The translations under genes and the position numbers were made by a program. From JBBIRT01 sp037441725 (lineage in GTDB: Bacteria > Desulfobacterota > BSN033 > UBA1163), in contig JBBIRT010000024.1 of assembly GCA_037441725.1 (NCBI GenBank), positions 1 through 28,659 on the forward strand: a stretch of 28,659 nucleotides of DNA, in the 5' to 3' direction. Position 1 is the first letter of the stretch. Each line of letters begins with the position of its first letter. The notes under the pieces were generated by a model. The model was given only the letters and a program-made list of their open reading frames with translations. It searched no databases and was not told the DNA's origin. Positions 22,730-28,659 of the stretch are shown piece by piece.

Positions 22730-23527
22730 CTATCCATTCATCAAGAGCTTGGCCATCTGAGCTGCATTTTTAGCTGCAGACCCGGCATGACAATTATTAA
22801 AAAAGAGGAGGGTCTTGGCTGTCTTCTTAGAAATATCCTTAATGTCAGGAATGAATTCCTTCAATTCGCCTTCACTGTAAAGATAATCATACCTCACAGA
22901 GGTAGGGACATTGAACCAGCGGATGTTTCTCCCATGAAATCTGAAATAGCCAATCTCTGAAGTTGCCTTCGGGAGGTATGGCATCAGCTTGGGCAATTTG
23001 GGTTCGTCGACAATGCAAAATCCAATTCTATTTCTTTCCAGAAATTGGAAGGTCCCTTCCCTCAGCCAGGTTTGATTCCGAAATTCAAAAACCAATGGGA
23101 TCTGAACCATCTCCATTCTAAATCTCTCCAGATAATCGAAATTCTCTTTATTCGGGAAGAAACCATAGGGGAATTGAGCCAATACACATGCGAGCTTCCC
23201 CTCTTCAATCAATGGGGTAAGGCTGTATCGAAATTGGTTAAAAATCTCTTGATTATTGATCATCAGGCCTGTTTCTGGGTCTCTGATCTCATGGGTTAAC
23301 CCTTTAAAGGCCTTGACCACAAATTCAAATTCCTTCGAGGTCTTTTTCGACATCGATGTAAAACTTTTCTGAGAGGGAAGGGCATAATAGGTGAAATTGA
23401 CCTCCACCGCTTTGAATCCCAATTCCTTCTCGTAGAAAGGAAGCATCTCTTTGTCTTTTATCCCTTCGGGATAGATTGCCCCCTTCCAATCTTGAAAAGA
23501 AAATCCGCTTGTCCCAATCTTGATCAT
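22730..23527 (-). CDS. DUF72 (YecE-like) family protein
   Basis: The 265-residue protein matches the DUF72 family, a TIM-barrel-like fold of unknown function. Hallmarks are IGTSGFSFQDWKGAIYPEG at the N-terminus, FKAVEVNFTYYALPS, FVVKAFKGLTH, VLAQFPYGFFPNKENFDYLERF, PLVFEFRNQTWL, YFRFHGRN and the C-terminal LLFFNNCHAGSAAKNA. No signal peptide is seen. The ATG at 23527 has only a weak site (GAAATGAG). It lies 30 nt after the zinc-ribbon gene and may be the last gene of that transcript; the hairpin at 22692-22723 separates it from hisI. Function unknown. Confidence 0.88.
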   Translation of the reverse strand: MIKIGTSGFSFQDWKGAIYPEGIKDKEMLPFYEKELGFKAVEVNFTYYALPSQKSFTSMSKKTSKEFEFVVKAFKGLTHEIRDPETGLMINNQEIFNQFRYSLTPLIEEGKLACVLAQFPYGFFPNKENFDYLERFRMEMVQIPLVFEFRNQTWLREGTFQFLERNRIGFCIVDEPKLPKLMPYLPKATSEIGYFRFHGRNIRWFNVPTSVRYDYLYSEGELKEFIPDIKDISKKTAKTLLFFNNCHAGSAAKNAAQMAKLLMNG

Positions 23528-23557
23528 CTCATTTCAAATGAAGAACCTATCAGGTTT

Positions 23558-23782
23558 TTACTCGATCCTCACCCATTGGGGGGGTCTGATCTTTATAGGG
23601 GGCCTTAAAAACGGATGATGGAGTGTCCAATCCCATTCACATTGACAATCATAACAGAAATATTCTTCGTTCCTCCAATATCTCCCCTCAATCCTTTGAT
23701 AAATCAGTTCAATATTGGTCCCCTGACAGAGGGGACAAATGATATGCCTATTTCTCTTAGGTCTCAAGGGAATGAACACCAT
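23558..23782 (-). CDS. Small zinc-ribbon protein of unknown function
   Basis: The 74-residue basic protein has two Cys pairs, CPLC in NRHIICPLCQGTNIELI and CYDC in YFCYDCQCEWDW, spaced as in a rubredoxin-like or Zn-ribbon knuckle, with a Trp/Pro-rich tail (FLRPPIKIRPPQWVRIE). It starts 2 nt after the stop of the helical gene upstream and lacks a clear ribosome site, so it is probably translated by coupling. No family is recognised. It could bind nucleic acid or act as a metal-binding partner of its neighbours. Confidence 0.7.
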   Translation of the reverse strand: MVFIPLRPKRNRHIICPLCQGTNIELIYQRIEGRYWRNEEYFCYDCQCEWDWTLHHPFLRPPIKIRPPQWVRIE

Positions 23783-23784
23783 AC

Positions 23785-24024
23785 TTAGATTTCAGATTTC
23801 ACCTTCCCATTCTCTGATTCACCCTCTTTTCTCAATTGGGAAGGTGTATAAAAATGATCTAAGAAAATATCAATTAAAAGATTAACCTTATCAATCTCGT
23901 GATTGATGGATCGGTAGAAAAAAAATCCAAATTCCTGATCAATAAATTTCTCTCGAGTACATTCTGTTAACCCCCTGATGGAGTCGAGGGTCCTCTTTGA
24001 CCACTTTGCCCAATGAATCACCAA
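23785..24024 (-). CDS. Small helical protein of unknown function, possibly the detached 3' part of the FN3-like gene
   Basis: A 79-residue frame begins with TTG (24024) or GTG (24021), neither with a visible ribosome site. The protein is predicted by eye to be mostly helical (HWAKWSKRTLDSIRGLTECTREKFID, then YRSINHEIDKVNLLIDIFLDHF) with a charged tail. In the same frame the coding character extends upstream past the start (PRWDRESLIEWSLV) into the C-rich end of the FN3-like gene. One extra C in that run would fuse both frames into a protein of about 195 residues. I therefore suspect a frameshift, natural or from sequencing. Function unknown. Confidence 0.6.
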   Translation of the reverse strand: MVIHWAKWSKRTLDSIRGLTECTREKFIDQEFGFFFYRSINHEIDKVNLLIDIFLDHFYTPSQLRKEGESENGKVKSEI

Positions 24025-24035
24025 AGACCATTCTA

Positions 24036-24368
24036 TTAGAGACTCTCGATCCCACCTTGGCTGGGCGGGGGCGGGGGCACGAATTTGAATATCCCCTGGG
24101 ACAAGAAAGGGTCGCTTTGATTCCCCACCTCATCCTTGGATACAATTCCGATATAATAGGTTCCAGCCTCCCCAGGAAACTCAGGCCACTCATCAGGAAT
24201 GATGAGCTCTGTTTTCTCATTGACAGACTTAAAAATCACCCCAGGGGTGGCCTCCCAAGAAAAAGTGGAGGGGTTAAACACACTCCTATCCTTACTGACA
24301 TAAAGGACATATCCAACAGCTTCAGGAACAGGCTCCCACCAGATCCGTCGTTTCCTAATTAGGGGCAT
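24036..24368 (-). CDS. Fibronectin type III-like domain protein (possibly frameshifted at its 3' end)
   Basis: This 110-residue protein has an FN3-like beta-sandwich pattern: WEPVPEAVGYVLYVSKD (the typical W-x-P-x3-A-x-G-Y-x-L-Y), then ELIIPDEWP and YYIGIVSKDEVGNQSDPF. It lacks a signal peptide and is probably cytosolic, which is unusual for FN3 domains. The ATG follows a strong AGGAGG site, and a good promoter lies just upstream. The C-terminus ends abruptly after a proline run (FVPPPPPSQGG) encoded by a CCCCCG repeat; the next frame continues in the following gene. It heads a small cluster with the helical and zinc-ribbon genes. Confidence 0.7.
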   Translation of the reverse strand: MPLIRKRRIWWEPVPEAVGYVLYVSKDRSVFNPSTFSWEATPGVIFKSVNEKTELIIPDEWPEFPGEAGTYYIGIVSKDEVGNQSDPFLSQGIFKFVPPPPPSQGGIESL

Positions 24369-24405
24369 GGTCCTACCTCCTTCCTATCACGTTCAAATTG
24401 TAAAA

Positions 24406-24434
24406 ATTATACCCTTTTTCTTTCTCTTCCACAA
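24406..24434 (-). promoter_or_regulatory. Candidate promoter for the FN3-like/zinc-ribbon cluster
   Basis: On the minus strand, TTGTGG (24434-24429), exactly 17 bp, and a perfect TATAAT (24411-24406). The predicted start is about 30 nt before the ATG at 24368. Pattern evidence only, but both the spacing and the -10 box are ideal. Confidence 0.6.
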
Positions 24435-24521
24435 TATACCCTTCTTCAGATAAAATGAAAAGATAAAATTCTAATAGGGTTCCCCACGTCAGTGATGTAT
24501 TGCTAAAATTTTAAAAATCTC

Positions 24522-24550
24522 TTGAGTCCATTGGAGGAATAGCCTATATT
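24522..24550 (+). promoter_or_regulatory. Candidate promoter for the GH13 gene
   Basis: TTGAGT (24522-24527), a 17-bp spacer and TATATT (24545-24550). The predicted start near 24557 gives a leader of about 78 nt that includes the inverted repeat at 24589-24603. Confidence 0.5.
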
Positions 24551-24634
24551 TTAGATAAATTGAGCGATTCAAACATTTTCCTCTTAGGGAATCTGATAGA
24601 TTCTTAAATCCAATCTTTATAGGAGAATCAAGGG

Positions 24635-27600
24635 GTGATGGAATTTCATATCTCTCGGAAAGCCCGAGACTTGTATCAATTGGATGATTCCCTCTTTACC
24701 TTCAGTGGGAATGCCATCCTTCCCAACTTTCAATCCGCAAGATTGCTTGCGCAGAAAATGAATGAGAAAGAGGATCGGTTCAACTCACCTAAAAGAACGA
24801 TCCAAGCATGGCAAATTAATGCGATGGGACTGATTGATGAAATTCTTCATTATATCGTCAAGCTATATCGACAAGAAAAAAATCAAAAGATAATGAAACA
24901 GGCTTTAGACTTCCTCTATAAAGAGTTAGGTCCTGATCCTGTAAAGAAGGCCCTTAAAAGATTTATAGATGAATTTCCAACGGTTGCCATATATCGGAAT
25001 GAAATAAAGGCGGAGGCCTACCTTATGGGAGAAACTCATGGAATCTCTAACCTCCAGATTACCTTAGAAGAGATGCTCATGCTCTGGTTGGCCAATCGAA
25101 ATGCGGCCTTTTCTCCTTTCTCTGAATTGTTTGATGACCTGGCCCTTGAAAAGGAAACCTCCTACTCACCTATTATGGAGGCCTTACATTCTTTTTTCGA
25201 GCATCAACCCTTTTTTGGTCCGGACTTACAAAATCTGATCGATATGCTTCGAAGCCCTGCCTTGGCCGTTCCCCACTCCCTATCAGGTCAACTGGAATAT
25301 ATCCGAGACAAATGGGGTTATCTCTTAGGTCCTTACCTCTTGAGACTTCTTCAAAGCCTCGATCTAATGAAAGAAGAAGAAATAGCCCTGTTACGCAAGG
25401 GAATTAGATGGGAACGACCCCCCATAGAGGTTCATGAATATCTCAGTTTGGCTGACGAACCTGAGCGTTTTAGTTCTGATCTCGAATGGATGCCAAAGCT
25501 GGTATTGATGGCAAAGAACATCCATGTCTGGCTCCATCAGCTTTCCCTTAAATATCATCGCCCTATTCAAAGGCTTGACCAAATCCCTGATGATGAACTC
25601 AATCTTTTAGCCGATTGGGGGATGACTGGATTATGGCTTATTGGAATTTGGGAAAGGAGTCCTGCTTCAAAAAGAATTAAAGAACTCTTGGGGGATCAAG
25701 AGGCAATCGCCTCTGCCTACTCCATATTTGATTACCAGATTGCAGGGGATCTGGGTGGTGAAGAGGCCTTTAAAAATTTGAAGGCCCGAGCTTGGAAATT
25801 TGGCATCCGCATGGCCTGCGATATGGTACCCAATCATATGGGCCTTGACTCTAAATGGGTTCTTGAACATCCTGATTGGTTTCTTTCTTTAAATGAAAGC
25901 CCCTTCCCATCATATCGTTTCAATGGGCCTGATCTCTCCTGGCATGGGGAGGTAGGGATTTTTCTCGAGGATCACTATTTTGATCGTAGTGATGCGGCTG
26001 TTGTTTTCAAAAGAGTCGAGTGGCGAAGCGGAGAGGAAAGGTATATCTATCATGGTAATGATGGAACCCGAATGCCCTGGAATGACACTGCACAGCTAAA
26101 CTACCTAATTCCTGAGGTCAGAGAGGCAGTGATCCAAACGATCCTGCAGGTGGCACAGAGGTTCCCAATCATCCGGTTTGATGCGGCCATGACCCTGACC
26201 AAAATGCACTACCAACGACTGTGGTTTCCAGAACCAGGGACCGGTGGAGCAATTCCCTCACGAGCTGAATATGGAATGCCTAAAGAACAGTTCCATCAAC
26301 TCATGCCTGAGGAATTCTGGCGGGAGGTGGTGGATCGAGTCACCCAAGAGGCCCCTGACACATTATTATTAGCTGAGGCCTTCTGGTTATTGGAGGGATA
26401 TTTTGTTCGGACCCTCGGGATGCATCGGGTTTACAACAGTGCCTTTATGAATATGTTAAAGAATGAGGAGAATGCTAAGTATCGCTCGGTGATTAAAAAC
26501 ACGCTCGAATTCAACCCCGAGATCCTCAAACGGTTTGTCAATTTTATGAGTAACCCAGATGAAGAGACAGCGATCAATCAATTTGGTAAAGGGGATAAGT
26601 ATTTTGGGATATGCACCTTAATGGTCACCCTGCCTGGACTCCCTATGTTTGCCCATGGCCAGATTGAAGGTCTGAGTGAAAAATACGGCATGGAATACCG
26701 ATATACCAAGTGGAATGAATCCCCAGATCCTGAGTTGATCAAAAGACATGAACGTGAGATCTTCCCATTATTAAAACGTCGCTATCTCTTTGCCGATATG
26801 AAAAACTTCCTTTTCTACGATTTTTTCACTCCGGAGGGTTATGTCAATGAAAACGTCTTTGCTTATTCCAACCGAATGGATCAGGAGAAGGTCCTTGTCA
26901 TCTACCATAACAAATATGAGCGAGCCCACGGATGGATCAGGACCTCTGTCGCCTATTCAGCAAAGGGGAATGAAGGGGAGAATCGAATATGGATTCAGAA
27001 GACCCTGGGAGAAGGACTCGGTTTGACCCCTCACTCAGAATACTTCTCCATCTTCCGTGATCCTATCAGTGGATTGGAGTTCATCCGGAACAGCAAAGAA
27101 CTTTTTGATAAAGGATTATATGTGGAACTTGGGGCTTATCAATACCATGTCTTTATAGATTTTAAAGAGGTTCGAGACAACCCGTGGCACCACTATGCCC
27201 AAATCACTCAACAATTAAATGGCCGTGGGGTCCCAAGCATTGAAGAAGCATTGAAGCGGATGAGGCTTCAACCCCTTCATCAAACCTTTCGGAGACTGGT
27301 GAATAAGGATACTTACTATCAATTACGAAAGGCCTGGGCGATCCATCCCCAAATCTCTCGGGATGAGGAGCTCTCAGATGAGATCGAGAAAAGGGTGGTG
27401 GATCTCCTCTGTGAGGTAAAAAACCTTACGGGAGGGGAAGAAGATGTAACCACCATGGCCAGAGAGGTAAGACAGAAGTTAGAAGTGATCTTATATTTAC
27501 CCACCCTCACCAGTCGATATTCAAGCATTCAACCCAAAGAGATCAAAAAGATGGCCGAATTCATTCATCAACACCTGAACGACTCCTTTTCCCTCTGGGG

Positions 27601-28102
27601 GACCCTTTTAAGCTGGCTGTTTGTCCATATCTTAGGTAAGGGAACAACGCTTATGGATTTTCCAAAAAGGAGTCGGTTTTTCATGGATGAGTGGAGGCTC
27701 GGTGAAATCATCACTGAAGTGCTGAGAGATTTAGGAGTTGAAGAGCAGGAGGTCCAAAAATCTTTATGGCTGATTAAACTTCTCACCCACCATCAGAGAT
27801 GGTTTGAGGAAAAAACTGCTGATCAGGTTTTGGTCAAACTGTTCAAGGATAATGAAGTCCAATTATTCTTAAAAATGAACCGATCCAAGAATCAACTTTG
27901 GTTCAACAAAGAATCATTTGAAGAGCTACTCGGGTGGTTAATGCTGATTGCAGCGATTGAAATTGGTTCTGATCCTATTCGTCCAATCAATGAAATGATG
28001 AAAGAGTTAAAACGAGCTTGGTTGATGATTCAAAAACTGGAAGAGGCCAAAAGGAGATCAGAATACCAGGTCGAAAAATTGCTAATTTCCCTCAAGGAAT
28101 AG
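24635..28102 (+). CDS. Large GH13 (alpha-amylase superfamily) protein with uncharacterised N- and C-terminal domains
   Basis: The 1155-residue protein has a central GH13 barrel (about 310-760). Conserved region I is DMVPNH (396-401); region II IIRFDAAMT gives the nucleophile Asp516 with Arg514; region III LLLAEAFW gives the acid/base Glu581; region IV reads FVNFMSNPDEE with Asp642. In region IV the usual N-H-D is N-P-D, so the transition-state His is absent. About 300 residues before the barrel are helical and unlike known starch-binding domains. About 330 residues after it, following YVELGAYQYHVFIDF (a barrel-end sandwich), are again helical. There is no signal peptide, so it is probably a cytosolic enzyme on glycogen, maltodextrin or trehalose-like substrates. 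The start is GTG 24635 (AGGAG 9 nt upstream) or the next ATG. It stands alone with its own promoter. Confidence 0.85.
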   Translation: MMEFHISRKARDLYQLDDSLFTFSGNAILPNFQSARLLAQKMNEKEDRFNSPKRTIQAWQINAMGLIDEILHYIVKLYRQEKNQKIMKQALDFLYKELGPDPVKKALKRFIDEFPTVAIYRNEIKAEAYLMGETHGISNLQITLEEMLMLWLANRNAAFSPFSELFDDLALEKETSYSPIMEALHSFFEHQPFFGPDLQNLIDMLRSPALAVPHSLSGQLEYIRDKWGYLLGPYLLRLLQSLDLMKEEEIALLRKGIRWERPPIEVHEYLSLADEPERFSSDLEWMPKLVLMAKNIHVWLHQLSLKYHRPIQRLDQIPDDELNLLADWGMTGLWLIGIWERSPASKRIKELLGDQEAIASAYSIFDYQIAGDLGGEEAFKNLKARAWKFGIRMACDMVPNHMGLDSKWVLEHPDWFLSLNESPFPSYRFNGPDLSWHGEVGIFLEDHYFDRSDAAVVFKRVEWRSGEERYIYHGNDGTRMPWNDTAQLNYLIPEVREAVIQTILQVAQRFPIIRFDAAMTLTKMHYQRLWFPEPGTGGAIPSRAEYGMPKEQFHQLMPEEFWREVVDRVTQEAPDTLLLAEAFWLLEGYFVRTLGMHRVYNSAFMNMLKNEENAKYRSVIKNTLEFNPEILKRFVNFMSNPDEETAINQFGKGDKYFGICTLMVTLPGLPMFAHGQIEGLSEKYGMEYRYTKWNESPDPELIKRHEREIFPLLKRRYLFADMKNFLFYDFFTPEGYVNENVFAYSNRMDQEKVLVIYHNKYERAHGWIRTSVAYSAKGNEGENRIWIQKTLGEGLGLTPHSEYFSIFRDPISGLEFIRNSKELFDKGLYVELGAYQYHVFIDFKEVRDNPWHHYAQITQQLNGRGVPSIEEALKRMRLQPLHQTFRRLVNKDTYYQLRKAWAIHPQISRDEELSDEIEKRVVDLLCEVKNLTGGEEDVTTMAREVRQKLEVILYLPTLTSRYSSIQPKEIKKMAEFIHQHLNDSFSLWGTLLSWLFVHILGKGTTLMDFPKRSRFFMDEWRLGEIITEVLRDLGVEEQEVQKSLWLIKLLTHHQRWFEEKTADQVLVKLFKDNEVQLFLKMNRSKNQLWFNKESFEELLGWLMLIAAIEIGSDPIRPINEMMKELKRAWLMIQKLEEAKRRSEYQVEKLLISLKE

Positions 28103-28114
28103 AAAAGGAAGGTC

Positions 28115-28659
28115 TCATAGGGAAAAATCTCTCCCGAGGCATTCCCTTTTAAAATAGCGCTCTGCCTTTTTAACGGCAGGCCAGAGACCGAGGTTCATCG
28201 GACCAAAGATGATCAAACTCCTTTTAAGGTGAAAAGGATTGAAAATTCTCTTTATTATAGAAGGGATCGAGTAGAAAGACCGATTGACTTTCCAGAATCC
28301 TTCCTGGAGCTCATCAATGGTCATCCGTTTTGGACGAAAGACCACGGTGGCCATATCGTACTTCGACCAATCTTCAGTGAGAATCCTTTCCTCCTGTTTC
28401 AATCGCTGATAGGTCCGAGTTCCTGGAAAAGGGGTCAGGATGGGAAGAAATGCCCCATCGAGTCTGTTCCGTTCAGCAAATTCTAAAAATTCATCAAAGA
28501 CCGAGGAATCATCATAGTCATATCCAAAGACAAAGGAGGCATAGACCCCAATCCCTGCGTCATGAAGTTTTTGAATCCCCCGTTCATAATCCTCAATCCG
28601 ATTCATCCGTTTATCCATGAGGTGAAGGTTCTCCTCACGAAGGCTTTCAAAACCGATGA
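28115..28659 (-). CDS. Radical SAM protein, C-terminal part (cut by window edge)
   Basis: The frame is open through the right edge; before the internal Met at 28618 it already reads IGFESLREENLHLMDKR. IGFESL, then GIQKLHDAGIGVYASFVFGYDYDD and FLEFAERNRLDGAFLPILTPFPGT, are typical of the second half of the radical SAM barrel in B12-binding-type radical SAM enzymes (Elp3/MiaB-like superfamily). The CxxxCxxC cluster motif would lie outside the window. The C-terminus has SIIKRIFNPFHLKRSL and ends GRDFSL. It is convergent with the GH13 gene, 12 bp apart, with no terminator visible. Substrate unknown. Confidence 0.85.
   Translation of the reverse strand, partial: IGFESLREENLHLMDKRMNRIEDYERGIQKLHDAGIGVYASFVFGYDYDDSSVFDEFLEFAERNRLDGAFLPILTPFPGTRTYQRLKQEERILTEDWSKYDMATVVFRPKRMTIDELQEGFWKVNRSFYSIPSIIKRIFNPFHLKRSLIIFGPMNLGLWPAVKKAERYFKRECLGRDFSL

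Larger units (their letters stand above)
24369..24634. other. Divergent intergenic region between the FN3-like gene and the GH13 gene (266 bp)
   Basis: It holds a promoter candidate for each direction (24406-24434 minus and 24522-24550 plus) and a small inverted repeat GAATCT-GAT-AGATTC (24589-24603) in the GH13 leader. No RNA gene or further coding frame is seen. Confidence 0.55.

Noticed and set aside
23939..24220. 93-residue frame overlapping the FN3-like and helical genes
   Set aside because: It lies over two better-supported frames; it would need a one-base deletion in the C tract to extend the FN3-like protein, and the longer downstream frame fits better with a one-base insertion.
1..28659. 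CRISPR array, tRNA or rRNA genes
   Set aside because: No regularly spaced repeats of suitable length and no cloverleaf-like or rRNA-like sequence was noticed in the intergenic regions; this was by eye, without a covariance search.

Overview
The window looks like a draft (probably metagenome-assembled) contig from a Gram-negative, moderately AT-rich bacterium. It encodes lipid A/LPS functions (LpxL, an LpxH-type hydrolase, heptose phosphatase GmhB, LPS-assembly porin LptD) and nucleotide-sugar synthesis (RfbABCD, Ugd). The accD-folC-lptD gene order and the general gene flavour suggest Desulfobacterota (former Deltaproteobacteria) or a relative; this is an inference from gene content, not a phylogenetic result. 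Two runs of N (7292-7318 and 19841-19857) interrupt genes, and in both cases the N count does not keep the frame, so gene breaks near them should be treated as assembly artefacts first.

Layout. 1-1085 (minus): 5' part of a large protein of unknown function behind a small excisionase-type helix-turn-helix gene. 1086-1401: gene-free, with a candidate promoter and two leader hairpins ahead of nth. 1402-4858 (plus): endonuclease III, a class III PLP aminotransferase, nicotinamidase and a macrodomain protein. 4925-5482 (minus): a protein made of two copies of a winged-helix-like unit, preceded by three 11-bp-phased TAATC repeats. 5650-19983 (minus): one long co-directional run in the transcription order accD, folC, lptD, rfbA, [221-bp miniature transposon-like element], rfbC, rfbB, rfbD, ugd, lpxH-like, gmhB, Trm112-like zinc peptide, lpxL-like, DUF3553-like gene, DGQHR-domain gene, FAD/NAD oxidoreductase. 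Several of these genes overlap by 4 bp (ATGA). 20108-21391 (plus): rRNA uracil methyltransferase RlmD, divergent from accD. 21424-24368 (minus): FN3-like protein, helical protein, zinc-ribbon protein, DUF72 protein, hisI, hisG. 24635-28102 (plus): a very large GH13-type glycoside hydrolase. 28115-28659 (minus): C-terminal part of a radical SAM protein cut by the window edge.

The central block is an envelope-building operon. AccD supplies malonyl-CoA for fatty acids. The LpxH-like and LpxL-like enzymes act on lipid A, GmhB on the heptose of the inner core, RfbABCD make dTDP-L-rhamnose, Ugd makes UDP-glucuronate, and LptD inserts finished LPS in the outer membrane.

Most notable observations: (i) a 221-bp MITE-like element with 18-bp terminal inverted repeats and a 5-bp ATAAA target duplication between rfbA and rfbC; (ii) an in-frame TGA exactly where folC should carry a conserved glycine codon, directly followed by ATG; (iii) the tandem winged-helix-like protein with phased repeats at its promoter; (iv) a stand-alone DGQHR (DndB-related) gene without dnd partners; (v) a 1155-residue GH13 protein with large uncharacterised flanking domains; (vi) a probable frameshift in a C-rich tract joining the FN3-like and helical genes. 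No CRISPR array, tRNA, rRNA or complete mobile element with a transposase was seen.
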